A DNA stretch of 64,000 nt, taken from positions 310,001 to 374,000 of the forward strand of contig NZ_BSTD01000007.1 of assembly GCF_030269325.1 (NCBI RefSeq), given 5' to 3'. Below the pieces are notes generated by a model. That model was not told the DNA's origin. It did not search any database and saw nothing but the letters and a program-made list of their open reading frames with translations. The position numbers and the translations under genes are program-made. This document shows positions 33,626 to 42,383 of the stretch, one piece after another; within the stretch, counting starts at the first letter, position 1, and each line of letters starts with the position of its first letter. This DNA comes from Amycolatopsis sp. NBRC 101858 (lineage in GTDB: Bacteria > Actinomycetota > Actinomycetes > Mycobacteriales > Pseudonocardiaceae).

Positions 33626-34516
33626 TCACGGACGGGTGAGCCCGGCATGGATCCGCCGTGCCACGTCCGCGTCCTCGAGGTAGCCGCTGATTCCGTGCCG
33701 GTTCTCGGTCGGGTTGTCGACGTCCGTCTTGTTTTCCACCACCGGTGTGGTGGGGAAATAAGCCGCGTCCAAAGGGTGAAGTGCAACGACATCGCGAGGA
33801 TCGAACGCGTTGAACCACCGACCGACGCATTCCGGGTGCTGCACCGGGCTCAACTGACGTTTGATGGCGGTCACGGCCAGCGGAGAGCCGACCGTGACGA
33901 ACGAGGGCACGGTCCACCCCTCCCGTGCGCCGTCGCGGCGCAGGAGGTTATAGCTGACGATCGACCCCAACGAGTGGCCTACCACCACCATCGGTTCCGC
34001 CGGCGTGAACGCCGCCCGGACTCCGGACTCGATGCGGTCGCGGATACCGATGTTGCGCAAGTACCGGTAGACGTCGTGCGTGAACGTCGCAATGCTCGGC
34101 GCGCTCGTCCCGGGCACGTACTTGTCCAGCGCACGCAGGACCGCGAGGACCCATGGCCAGTTTTGTGGCCCGCGTTCGACCGCAACCCGGTCCGCGACGT
34201 CCGCCTCGGTGAGGATCTGGTGGTCCGAGATCCCCGCCTGCTTCCGCACTTCCTGCAGGACCATGCGGACAAAGGTAGCTTCTTCGGCGCCGACACCGTT
34301 GCCGCGGACGACAACGTCAGCGACGTCCGCCCGATCCGTGGCCAGGTCGCGCAGCGTGTCACCGTAGAAAGGGAATCGGATGTGGTCGTCCGGCAGGGGC
34401 AACCGCAAGCCGGTCTTCGCCAGGCCTCGGCGCAACGCGGCGATCCACTCCTGCTTGAGGTCGTCGGCGTCCTTGTCCTGCTGGGCGCGACCGTGGACGA
34501 ACACGAGCTGGGTCAC
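33626..34516 (-). CDS. Alpha/beta-hydrolase fold serine hydrolase paired with a caspase-like gene
   Basis: The product has 296 residues from GTG 34516, whose GTGA overlaps the stop of the caspase-like gene, so the two are translationally coupled. It starts directly with the first core strand (TQLVFVHGR). Nucleophile S182 lies in VVVGHSLGSIVSY, the acid is probably in AFDPRDVVAL and the His in HGISGYL. No signal peptide or lipid-binding extension is visible, so it acts in the cytoplasm. The fold covers lipases, esterases and peptidases, and the substrate cannot be predicted. In context it may be the effector or target of a protease switch. Confidence 0.78.
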   Translation of the reverse strand: MTQLVFVHGRAQQDKDADDLKQEWIAALRRGLAKTGLRLPLPDDHIRFPFYGDTLRDLATDRADVADVVVRGNGVGAEEATFVRMVLQEVRKQAGISDHQILTEADVADRVAVERGPQNWPWVLAVLRALDKYVPGTSAPSIATFTHDVYRYLRNIGIRDRIESGVRAAFTPAEPMVVVGHSLGSIVSYNLLRRDGAREGWTVPSFVTVGSPLAVTAIKRQLSPVQHPECVGRWFNAFDPRDVVALHPLDAAYFPTTPVVENKTDVDNPTENRHGISGYLEDADVARRIHAGLTRP

Positions 34517-36240
34517 AGACGCCCTCCCGTAGTTTCGAGGGCGACCCGAGCTTGCTCGGCGCCGTCCGCGGTGAACTGGGTCCACAGGCCCGGCACGAGG
34601 TGGCGGCGCAGCTCCGTCACCTCGCGGGGCAGCTGGGCGCCCAGCGCATCCAGGAGAGCCCATCCGCGGGCCAGCATGGGAACTACAGGCAGGATCGGTG
34701 CCGACTGAGGCCGAAGAGTACCGGCGAGCAGGGCGACGTCGAACAGCGCCGCGTCCAAGGTGGACACGACGTCTCGGGCCAGGGTGCGGAGGAGGTCGTC
34801 GCGCTGCAGGTCGTGATAAGCGTAAGCGGCGTGCAGAGCCGTGACGGAGTCGAACAGCCTGGATCGCCCGAGTTGCGTGGCGAACTCGTCGACGTTGCCG
34901 CGGTGAAGACGGAACATGCCCTGCCGCGCGGTCGCCGCGACGAGTGCGCGCATCGACTGAAATTCGTCTCGGTCGAAGCGGTCCGAGCCGCGACCGCGAC
35001 CACGACCCCATAAGGATTCGTAGCCGATGTCCACGACGATGCCGTCTTGCAGGGTGATGACGCCGAACTGGCCGGTCAACACGGGAAGCATGACCGCTGT
35101 TCCGTTGCCGAACTGGAGGAAGACGGACGACCCGTCCACGTAGTCATCGATGGGGAGCAGGTTACGGCCCTGCACGTCGACGAACGGTGTCGCCGGGTTC
35201 CACGCGGAGGCCAGTTCGCCGCCGCGGACCACGAATCCCGCTCCAGTGAAGAACGGGGGTGGGTAGGCGGGCCGGCCGACACTTCCGAACAATTCGAGAA
35301 GGCCGTCGGCGCCGGTGATTCCCTGACTCGCGGCTTCGGCGATGACAGAGGTCGAATCCGAGTACCTCAGCTGCTCGTCCACCGCCAGCCGTGTCACCGA
35401 GCCGAGCGTCTGCGGTACTTCGATGGCGGCGGGCCCCCGCGTTTCGCCCGGCCGAGAGCCACCGCTCAAACGGGACAGCCAGGCCTTGGGTGGCGAGGTG
35501 ATGATCGCTTCCGGTTGCTGGACCAGCTCCCCGGACGGCACGAGCATGGTCAAGCGACGGCTGACCTCGGCCTCGAGGTACTCGCTCAGCGGCCAGGGGC
35601 GGACCAAGCTCGATGGCGGTTGGCCGTCATCGGCTTCCAGCACTTCCTGCGCCCGGCCAGTCAGCGCGTCGACCAACGTCTTGGTGAAGACGGCGTCGTA
35701 TCGCGCGGCGGCGTCGTCGGGGTCTTTGACCTCCAGAGCAGGACCACCCAGGGCGCACGCGTAGAAGTGGTCGACCGGGCGGTTTCTCTCGGCTCCGTCG
35801 AGATTGGGGAAGATCTCCGAGCCCGTGAGCGACTGCTGTGTGATGCCTTCGGCGGCTGTCCGGCAGGCGTCGGAGACGAAGACCACGTGCGGTACCCCGC
35901 ACCGGCGGGCCAATACCGCACTACCGGCGACGTTAACAGCCTCGTTGGTGTATGCGGGCGCGTCTGAGAGCAGCCAGTACTCGTTTCGCCCGATGTTGAC
36001 GCCGTGCCCGGCGAAGTAGACGACAAGCTGGTCTATCACCCGGGGGTCGAGGAGGTCGGCGATCGTGTCCTGAATCGCTCGGACACCCAGTTTTCCGTGT
36101 TCGTCGGTGAGCGTCCGCACCGCTTCGAACTGTTGCGAGCGAGCCCAGTTCTCGACGTCACGTATTCCCGGCAACACCGCGGGAAGCGGTGGAAGATCAC
36201 CACTCTCGTGCACTCCGATGAGAACTGCCGCTCGCCGCAT
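34513..36240 (-). CDS. Caspase-like (C14) peptidase with a large C-terminal region
   Basis: A 575-residue protein from ATG 36240 (GTGs at 36243 and 36249 are alternatives). The N-terminal 230 residues form a caspase-p20-like domain: RRAAVLIGVHESGDLPPLP, His79 in VVYFAGHG and Cys126 in VVFVSDACRTAAEG, with DAVFTKTLVDAL further on. The 300-residue C-terminal region includes a beta-rich segment (LLPIDDYVDGSSVFLQFGNGTAV) and a helical end, and matches nothing recognised; it may sense a ligand or bind the partner. It is divergent from the CHAT protease and overlaps the hydrolase gene downstream. Prokaryotic caspase homologues often act in regulated cell death, which is an inference here. Confidence 0.82.
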   Translation of the reverse strand: MRRAAVLIGVHESGDLPPLPAVLPGIRDVENWARSQQFEAVRTLTDEHGKLGVRAIQDTIADLLDPRVIDQLVVYFAGHGVNIGRNEYWLLSDAPAYTNEAVNVAGSAVLARRCGVPHVVFVSDACRTAAEGITQQSLTGSEIFPNLDGAERNRPVDHFYACALGGPALEVKDPDDAAARYDAVFTKTLVDALTGRAQEVLEADDGQPPSSLVRPWPLSEYLEAEVSRRLTMLVPSGELVQQPEAIITSPPKAWLSRLSGGSRPGETRGPAAIEVPQTLGSVTRLAVDEQLRYSDSTSVIAEAASQGITGADGLLELFGSVGRPAYPPPFFTGAGFVVRGGELASAWNPATPFVDVQGRNLLPIDDYVDGSSVFLQFGNGTAVMLPVLTGQFGVITLQDGIVVDIGYESLWGRGRGRGSDRFDRDEFQSMRALVAATARQGMFRLHRGNVDEFATQLGRSRLFDSVTALHAAYAYHDLQRDDLLRTLARDVVSTLDAALFDVALLAGTLRPQSAPILPVVPMLARGWALLDALGAQLPREVTELRRHLVPGLWTQFTADGAEQARVALETTGGRL

Positions 36241-36329
36241 CACAACCACCGAATCGGTGATGGCATCCTGGGCGTTACCACCCGTTCAGGGGTCTTGTTT
36301 CGCGGCTGGCTCGTCCAGAGACTGTTCGA

Positions 36330-39300
36330 GTGCTGGAGCTCTTCCACGACGACGACGGCGGTTCTGCTCTTTCGCCGGACGTTGCCGAGGCGATCGCCCA
36401 TCTCCGTGGGGGACGCTCGAAAGAAGCGGCGAACGTCTTCAGGGACGTCGACGAAACCGGCTTGCTCGGTCGTCAGCTGACACTCTTCCACGACCAGGTC
36501 TGGTTTCCCGGCGGTTTCACTGCGGACGCCGAGGAATCGGTTCTGACGCAGGTCTTCCGCGACATTCCCGACAACGCGGATCCACTGTTCGCTGCGGCGA
36601 CCGAACTCCAGATCAAATCGCACGCGTGGCGGTTCATGGTCCTCGGGTCGACGCGCGTCGACCCGGCGGCCGGGGTCGCGGCCGCCCGCCGCATGGTCGA
36701 CGACTTGCTCGGCTGTCTGGACCGGCTCCGGCAGCGAGTGGGCGACGTGCTGACGGCTCGTGGTCTGCTCGTGGCAGCGGATGTCCTGCGGCTCGGCGGC
36801 GAAGAGGACGCTGCCGCCGAGTACTGCCGACAGGCGCACGACCGGTTCGCTGCCGAGGGCGACGACGCCGGGATCGGCGACTGCCATCTGTTCGTCGCCG
36901 ATGCGGTACTGAGTCCGTGGTCTTCGCCGGAACTCATGGGCTTGGATCCGTGGGAGCTCACGCGACGGCCGCATGAGCCGCCGGCGGGGTCACGAGAACT
37001 CGTCGAAACGGCGTGCACGGACGCCGAGACTGCTTTCCGCCGGGCTGGGTCGAACCGCGGGCTTGCGGCGTCGTTGCTGAGACGGTGCTTCCTGGCGTCA
37101 CTGAGCGACCGGACCGACGAGGCGGCCGAGCAGGCTGCCCGGGCGGGCGAGTTCGCCGCCGAAGCAGGCGACGACGCGTTCGGCTACCTCGCCGCGACCC
37201 ACCGGCTCGTCGCGCTCGTTGCCGGCGGCCACGCGGGGTCCCTCCGCACCGAGTTGCCTGCCGAGGTCGCCACCTGGGCACGGACAGTCGGCAGTTCGAG
37301 CTATGTGAGAGCACTTGCAATGCTCCTACGCGGTACGAGCGGAAGATGGCTGCGAGCCGGTCGCCCGGAGCCGGCGCGGCTGTTGCTGGCGGTGGCGCTC
37401 GAGATCGCCGACGGGATCGGCCACGACGCCGAACGCTTGGCCTGTCTGAGCTCGACAGCCGAGCTCTACGGCGGGCTCAACAGCCGTGGGCCCGCCATCG
37501 GCACCCTGCACGGCGCGCTCCAGGACTACCTCGATGCCGGGACGCTGACGGTCGACGCATGGATGCAGGCGTCGAATCTCCTGGTCGCGCTCACCAACCA
37601 GTACGTCCGCGAAGGGCATCCTGGTGGGCTCGCCTGGTGCGAGGCCCGGGCAGCCGAGCTCGGCACACGGTGCCCCCTCGAGATCGCCGCGGAGGGCGAC
37701 GAAGACGAGGATATTTTCAGCGCCACTCGTCGTCGCTTCGATGCACTGCCGGAGCTGGGCAAACGGCGCTTCACTGCCAACGGCGGCCCTCACCAGCCCG
37801 GGTTCGTCGAGACGATGGCCGCGCAGATCGCCGGCAGCCTACGCGACAGCGTCGCGCAGACTTCGGTTCTCGCTCCTGTCGCCGACGGCCTGGCGAAACG
37901 TCGCGCCGGGTTGGACGCGCTGGCCGACAACTGTTTCCGGAAGGCGCTCGACATTGCCACGAAGCTCGGTCCGCGGGGTGCATCGGTCCGGGCCGTTGCC
38001 TTGGCCGCCGCTCGCCGCTACGACGAAGTAGCAAAAGCCGTCCAGGAGACCACCATGCCGGCTGACCTGATGTCCGGCTTGCTGCTCCAAGCCCGCGCGT
38101 ACGCTGCTGCCGCCGAGCTGCAGTCCGACTCCGAGCCGGCGATCCGCGCGGACGAACCGACCGGGTGGGAGGCCGTGCTGGCATCGGCCGAGACCGCGTT
38201 GCGGACCGGCGATTTCGGCCGCGCTCGTCGGCTGACCACGGAAGCCCGCGTCGCCTTTGAACGCCGACTCGGCACGTTGAGCCGGGACGCGTTCCGTGTC
38301 GCCTTCACGAACAGCACGAACGCGCGACAGCTGTATCAGCTCGCGGCGGAGACCGGCTTGCTCGATGGTGATGTCGCCGAGTCGTTCCGGCTGGGCGATC
38401 GGCTGCGATCCCTGCCCCTCGTGGCCCTGCTCGGCGAGCCCGATACTGTCGAGAAGACCCCCGTCCTCCGCTGGCGGCGCGCAAACGCGGCATGGTCTGC
38501 GGCGTATGACCTGTTCGCGTGGCAGGGAATGCGACCGGCGGCGGCTCGGGCCCACGGCTCTGATCCCGCCTTCGGCCTTCTGCCTCCTGAAACCAGTCCA
38601 CGGGACCTGCTCGACGCGGCGCAGCTGGAGCTCGAAGTCGCCGAAGCGACCTTGAGTCTCCGGAGCGCGACAACGATCCCAGCGGCTCCCGATTTGGTCG
38701 AACTGCGTGCCGCGTTGGCTCCGGGCACGGTAGTCGTCCAGTACCTGCTGGCCGGCGATCGGCTGCTGATTTGGGCGCTGACCGAAGACGAGCTCGACGG
38801 CGTCGCCCTCCCGGTCGACACCGACCGCATCGCCGGACATGTCAACCGGGTACACGCGGCCTGCGGGGGACGGTACGTGCCCGGCGACGCCGAGGCGTCC
38901 CGGCAGGAACTGAGCCGGCTACTGCTCGATCCCGTTGCGAACCACCTGGAGGCGCACCGGCGGGCCGTGATCATCCCCTCCGGTGCGTTGAACCTCCTGC
39001 CGTTCTCCGTGCTGCAGTTCCGCGGCCAGGCGCTGGGTGGAAGTCATGTGCTGTCAATCCTGCCCGCGGCCAGTCTCTTGCCCCGGCTGGCCGGCATACG
39101 TGGCGAGGGCGCGGTGCTCGTCGTCGGCGACCCGCCCTCATCCGATCCGCGTCTGCCCCGGCTGCCCGCAACCCGCGTCGAGGCGCTGGGCGTTGCCCGG
39201 CACTACGACACCACTCCCCTGCTGGGCGACCAAGCCACCAAAGCGGCAGTCGCCGGCAGGCTGCCGGCCGTACGCATCGCACACCTGGCCACCCATGGGC

Positions 39301-39788
39301 TGGTCTCCGACATCGCGCCGACCGCGTCGGGGATCGTCCTCGACGGCGGAGAACGCCTGACCGTGACCGATCTGGCGGGGCTCGACCTCGACGCCGATCT
39401 CGTGGTGCTGAGCGCCTGCGACACCGGACGCGGCGAAGTCACCCTCGGCGGCGACGTCGTCGGACTCGCTCGTCAGCTTCTCGCCACCGGCGTGCGGTCC
39501 GCGCTCGTCTCGCTGTGGCCGGTCGATGACCTGTCGACGTGCGTCCTGATGGACGACTTCCATCGACGGTTGGCAGACGGTGAGCCCGCAGCCGAAGCTC
39601 TGCACGGCGCGCAGCAGTACCTGCGATCGCAGACCCGGGAAGAACTCCATGAACGGTACGCGGCCCTATGCGCGTCGGTCGGCGAAGCCGGAACCGACCC
39701 GCTTGTCGCCCGGAGATCAGCGACAGACGACGGCGCGCCGCTGCGGGCAGCCGAGTGGGCGGCGTTCGTCTTGATCGGCCGTCCGTAG
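36330..39788 (+). CDS. CHAT-domain cysteine protease with long helical (TPR-like) sensor region
   Basis: A 1,152-residue protein whose C-terminal 300 residues are a CHAT (caspase HetF associated with TPRs) protease: His989 in IAHLATHGLV and Cys1030 in VVLSACDTGRGE, followed by GLARQLLATGVRSALVSLWPVDD. The first 750 residues are alpha-helical with Ala/Leu/Glu-rich repeats characteristic of a TPR-like solenoid, the part that usually senses a trigger. GTG 36330 is the first plausible start but has no good ribosome-binding site, so the true start is uncertain. It faces the caspase-like gene across a short intergenic gap. The two together resemble a sensor-protease and executor-protease pair. Confidence 0.82.
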   Translation: MLELFHDDDGGSALSPDVAEAIAHLRGGRSKEAANVFRDVDETGLLGRQLTLFHDQVWFPGGFTADAEESVLTQVFRDIPDNADPLFAAATELQIKSHAWRFMVLGSTRVDPAAGVAAARRMVDDLLGCLDRLRQRVGDVLTARGLLVAADVLRLGGEEDAAAEYCRQAHDRFAAEGDDAGIGDCHLFVADAVLSPWSSPELMGLDPWELTRRPHEPPAGSRELVETACTDAETAFRRAGSNRGLAASLLRRCFLASLSDRTDEAAEQAARAGEFAAEAGDDAFGYLAATHRLVALVAGGHAGSLRTELPAEVATWARTVGSSSYVRALAMLLRGTSGRWLRAGRPEPARLLLAVALEIADGIGHDAERLACLSSTAELYGGLNSRGPAIGTLHGALQDYLDAGTLTVDAWMQASNLLVALTNQYVREGHPGGLAWCEARAAELGTRCPLEIAAEGDEDEDIFSATRRRFDALPELGKRRFTANGGPHQPGFVETMAAQIAGSLRDSVAQTSVLAPVADGLAKRRAGLDALADNCFRKALDIATKLGPRGASVRAVALAAARRYDEVAKAVQETTMPADLMSGLLLQARAYAAAAELQSDSEPAIRADEPTGWEAVLASAETALRTGDFGRARRLTTEARVAFERRLGTLSRDAFRVAFTNSTNARQLYQLAAETGLLDGDVAESFRLGDRLRSLPLVALLGEPDTVEKTPVLRWRRANAAWSAAYDLFAWQGMRPAAARAHGSDPAFGLLPPETSPRDLLDAAQLELEVAEATLSLRSATTIPAAPDLVELRAALAPGTVVVQYLLAGDRLLIWALTEDELDGVALPVDTDRIAGHVNRVHAACGGRYVPGDAEASRQELSRLLLDPVANHLEAHRRAVIIPSGALNLLPFSVLQFRGQALGGSHVLSILPAASLLPRLAGIRGEGAVLVVGDPPSSDPRLPRLPATRVEALGVARHYDTTPLLGDQATKAAVAGRLPAVRIAHLATHGLVSDIAPTASGIVLDGGERLTVTDLAGLDLDADLVVLSACDTGRGEVTLGGDVVGLARQLLATGVRSALVSLWPVDDLSTCVLMDDFHRRLADGEPAAEALHGAQQYLRSQTREELHERYAALCASVGEAGTDPLVARRSATDDGAPLRAAEWAAFVLIGRP

Positions 39789-39981
39789 CCCCGCCGTCGC
39801 TTACGGCGAGTCGCGGCGCGGACGCCTACTGCAGCTTCCAGCGGCAAGTCAAGAGCCGAGTGGAGCGGACTACCCGAAGCGGTTCGCCCAAGTGGACCAA
39901 CCCCTCTCCCGCGCCAAGCCGCGGCTATGATCCTGCGCATGCCATCACCACTTTCGCGATCAGTCACGCGTATCCTCCAGA

Positions 39982-40000
39982 AAGCAACCGCTTAGTACGC
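39982..40000. promoter_or_regulatory. AAGC(G/A)-N2-CGCTT motif overlapping a TTAGTA promoter element
   Basis: AAGCAACCGCTTAGTAC lies about 50 bases upstream of the SDR start. Almost the same string, AAGCGACCGCTTAGTAT, lies upstream of the enoyl-CoA hydratase at 62721. The inner half-sites (AAGCR and CGCTT) are inverted repeats and the following TTAGTA resembles a -10 element. A common regulator of both lipid-metabolism promoters is a reasonable inference. Confidence 0.45.
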
Positions 40001-40042
40001 TCGCGGGTACCGACCCGCTTTCTCAACGACGAGGAGGTCCCC

Positions 40043-40804
40043 GTGACCGATTCCCCTTCCCGTGTCGCCGTGGTCACCGGTGCCGGCCGCGGCATCGGTG
40101 CCGCCGTTGCGGCGCGGCTGGCCGATGACGGCTTCGCCGTCGCGCTGCTGGATCTGGACGAGGCCGGTGTCAAGCAGGGCGCCGAGGCCATCGTCACCGG
40201 TGGTGGCAAGGCCGTCGGTGTCGCGCTGGACGTCAGCGATGCCGAGCAGGTCGAGGCGGCCGTCACCCGCGTCGCCGACGAGCTCGGGCCGCCGGTCGTG
40301 CTGATCAACAACGCCGGCATCACCCGCGACAACCTGATCTTCAAGATGACCGAGCAGGACTGGGACTCCGTGCTCGGCGTGCACCTCAAGGGCTCGTTCC
40401 TGATGACCCGCGCGGTGCAGAAGTACATGACGCAGGAGAAGTACGGCCGGATCGTCAACCTGTCGAGCACCTCGGCACTGGGCAACCGCGGCCAGGTCAA
40501 CTACTCCGCCGCGAAGGCCGGCATGCAGGGCTTCACCAAGACCCTCGCCATCGAGCTGGGCAAGTTCAACGTCACCGCCAACGCGATCGCGCCGGGCTTC
40601 ATCGCCACCGACATGACCGCCGCGACGGCCGAGCGCCTCGGCATGGGCTTCGAAGACTTCAAGGCCGCGGCCGCGACGCAGATCCCGGTGCAGCGCGTCG
40701 GCACACCCGACGACATCGCCCACCTGGCCTCGTTCCTGGTCAGCGAGGGCGCCGGGTTCATCTCCGGCCAGGTCATCTACGCCGCCGGCGGACCGAAGGA
40801 CTGA
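40043..40804 (+). CDS. FabG-like short-chain dehydrogenase/reductase
   Basis: A 253-residue classical SDR starting at GTG 40043 behind GAGGAGG. The Rossmann motif is VVTGAGRGIGAAVA, the NNAG motif is LINNAGITRDN, and the catalytic Ser, Tyr and Lys are in VNLSSTSALGN and YSAAKAG. The sequence ends with the typical GFISGQVIYAAGGP. FabG-type enzymes reduce 3-oxoacyl-ACP/CoA or oxidise 3-hydroxyacyl substrates using NADP(H). A MaoC-type hydratase gene begins six bases after its stop, so the pair probably acts on consecutive beta-oxidation or PHA-type intermediates. Whether it is the essential FabG or a paralogue cannot be decided. Confidence 0.88.
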   Translation: MTDSPSRVAVVTGAGRGIGAAVAARLADDGFAVALLDLDEAGVKQGAEAIVTGGGKAVGVALDVSDAEQVEAAVTRVADELGPPVVLINNAGITRDNLIFKMTEQDWDSVLGVHLKGSFLMTRAVQKYMTQEKYGRIVNLSSTSALGNRGQVNYSAAKAGMQGFTKTLAIELGKFNVTANAIAPGFIATDMTAATAERLGMGFEDFKAAAATQIPVQRVGTPDDIAHLASFLVSEGAGFISGQVIYAAGGPKD

Positions 40805-40809
40805 GGCAG

Positions 40810-41262
40810 ATGCGCGAGTTCGCTTCTTTGGACGAGTTCGCCGCCGCGGTCGGCGAGCACCTCGGGTACAGCGAGTGGCACACGATCACCCAGGACCGGG
40901 TGAACAAGTTCGCCGACGCCACCGACGACCACCAATGGATCCACGTCGACGAGGCGATGGCGGCCGCGGGCCCGTTCGGCGGCACCATCGCCCACGGCTT
41001 CCTGACGCTGTCGCTGCTCTCGGCGTTCGGCCCGAAGATCTACAAGGTCAACGGCATCACGATGGGGATCAACTACGGCCTCAACAAGGTCCGCTTCCCG
41101 CAGCCGGTGAAGGTCGGCTCGAAGCTGCGCGCCGGCGCCGAGCTGATCGAGATCACCGACATCCCGGGCGGCAAGCAGGCGGTGTCGAAGTGGACGGTCG
41201 AGATCGACGGCGAGGCGAAGCCCGCTTGCGTCGCCGAATGGGTGACGCGGTTCCTCGCGTGA
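40810..41262 (+). CDS. MaoC-type (R)-enoyl-CoA hydratase
   Basis: The 150-residue protein is a single hot-dog domain with the hydratase-2 motif: DATDDHQWIHVDEAMA provides the catalytic Asp and His, and FGGTIAHGFLTLSLL completes the motif. It closely follows the FabG-like gene and is followed by a strong hairpin. Enzymes of this class hydrate trans-2-enoyl-CoA to (R)-3-hydroxyacyl-CoA, which fits partnership with the SDR upstream. The later acyl-CoA dehydrogenase operon could supply enoyl-CoA, but it has its own operator, so coregulation is unproven. Confidence 0.88.
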   Translation: MREFASLDEFAAAVGEHLGYSEWHTITQDRVNKFADATDDHQWIHVDEAMAAAGPFGGTIAHGFLTLSLLSAFGPKIYKVNGITMGINYGLNKVRFPQPVKVGSKLRAGAELIEITDIPGGKQAVSKWTVEIDGEAKPACVAEWVTRFLA

Positions 41263-41270
41263 GGCCCGCC

Positions 41271-41301
41271 GGTGCGCCGCTTTCCCGGAAAGCGGCGCAC
41301 C
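41271..41301. terminator. Hairpin terminator after the MaoC gene
   Basis: GGTGCGCCGCTTTCC (41271-41285) and its perfect complement GGAAAGCGGCGCACC (41287-41301) form a long stem with one central base, in practice about 13 bp with a small loop. It has no U-tract, as is common in actinobacteria. It separates the SDR/MaoC pair from the operator-controlled operon downstream. Confidence 0.65.
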
Positions 41302-41317
41302 GGAGCCCGCTGTACCT

Positions 41318-41337
41318 CATACCGACTAGTCGGTATG
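41318..41337. promoter_or_regulatory. Perfect 20-bp palindromic operator (probable TetR site)
   Basis: CATACCGACTAGTCGGTATG is a perfect palindrome located 30 bases upstream of the phosphotransferase start. A near copy, differing only at the centre and left edge, lies in the promoter of the acyl-CoA ligase at 58505-58524. Length and symmetry fit a TetR-family dimer site. The TetR gene at 55198-55821 is the obvious candidate for the cognate protein. Position over the promoter suggests repression relieved by an acyl-CoA-type ligand. Confidence 0.72.
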
Positions 41338-41366
41338 CTCCCCCGCAGACTGCTTGAGGAGGTTCG

Positions 41367-42383
41367 ATGAACCCGCCTGGACTCGACCTGGGCCGCCTGC
41401 GCGCCCACCTGGACGCGCACCGGCCCGGCCTGGTCGCCGGGGAGCTGACCGCGGACGTCGTGGAAGGCGGCCGGTCGAACCTCACCTACGTGGTGGGCGA
41501 CGGCCGCTCGCGCTGGGTGGTGCGCCGCCCGCCGCTCGGGCACGTGCTGCCCACCGCGCACGACATGACCCGCGAGTTCCGGGTGATCTCGGGCCTGCGC
41601 GACACCGCCGTGCCGGTCCCCGAAGCCCTGCTGCTGTGCGAGGACGCGGACGTCATCGGGGCGCAGTTCTACGTCATGAGCTTCGTCGAGGGCACGCCCT
41701 ACCGCACCGCGGACGAACTCGCGGAGCTCGGCGAAGCACGCACCCGGGCCATCGCCGACGCACTGGTCGACACGCTCGTCGACCTGCACGCCGTCGACCC
41801 GGCCACCGTCGGGCTCGGTGACTTCGGCCGGCCCGAGGGCTTCCTGGAGCGGCAGCTGCGGCGCTGGAAGAAGCAGCTCGACGCGTCCCGCAGCCGCGAC
41901 CTGGACGGCATCGAGGAGCTGCACGACCGGCTCGCCGCGGCGGTGCCGGTGTCCGGGAAGCCGTCGATCATCCACGGCGACTACCGCCTCGACAACGTCC
42001 TCGTCGACGCCGACGACCGGATCTCGGCGGTGCTCGACTGGGAGATGTCGACGCTCGGCGACCCGCTGACCGACCTCGCGCTGCTGGTGGCCTACGCCGA
42101 GCGCGACAAGGTGTCGCTGCAGTTCGTCTCGAACGCCAGCTCGGCCCCGGGCTACCCGACCACCGACCAGGTCGTCGCCCGCTACGCCGAACGCTCGGGG
42201 CGCGACGTCTCGCAGCTGAACTGGTACGTCAGCTTCGCGTTCTTCAAGCTGGCCGTGATCCTGGAAGGCATCTACTACCGCTACCGCAAGGGCCAGACGG
42301 TCGGGGCGGGCTTCGAAGGCGTCGGAGAAGGCGTCCCCCTGCTCATCTCGCACGGCAACGAGATTCTCAAAGAGGAGAAGTAA
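41367..42383 (+). CDS. ACAD10/11- and LvaA-type phosphotransferase (putative 4-hydroxyacyl-CoA kinase)
   Basis: A 338-residue APH-fold kinase with the Brenner motif [12 protein letters not shown] (D205, N210) and metal-binding D224 in [12 protein letters not shown]. It matches the kinase half of animal ACAD10/ACAD11 and resembles LvaA of the Pseudomonas levulinate pathway, proteins that phosphorylate 4-hydroxyacyl-CoA. The acyl-CoA dehydrogenase gene follows immediately: the phosphotransferase stop TAA shares its last A with the next ATG. Together the two genes correspond to the split form of the animal fusion protein. The ATG is preceded by TGAGGAGG. Substrate is inferred from these families, not shown by the sequence itself. 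Confidence 0.75.
   Translation: MNPPGLDLGRLRAHLDAHRPGLVAGELTADVVEGGRSNLTYVVGDGRSRWVVRRPPLGHVLPTAHDMTREFRVISGLRDTAVPVPEALLLCEDADVIGAQFYVMSFVEGTPYRTADELAELGEARTRAIADALVDTLVDLHAVDPATVGLGDFGRPEGFLERQLRRWKKQLDASRSRDLDGIEELHDRLAAAVPVSGKPSIIHGDYRLDNVLVDADDRISAVLDWEMSTLGDPLTDLALLVAYAERDKVSLQFVSNASSAPGYPTTDQVVARYAERSGRDVSQLNWYVSFAFFKLAVILEGIYYRYRKGQTVGAGFEGVGEGVPLLISHGNEILKEEK

Noticed and set aside
33590-33700. tRNA gene or att site expected beside the integrase
   Set aside because: No cloverleaf, T-arm consensus or direct repeat is visible near the integrase; the attachment site is probably elsewhere or not tRNA-based.
36330-39788. Craspase-type (type III-E CRISPR) TPR-CHAT protease
   Set aside because: No Cas7-11, Csx30 or repeat array is present in the window; the CHAT protein is instead paired with a caspase-like gene.
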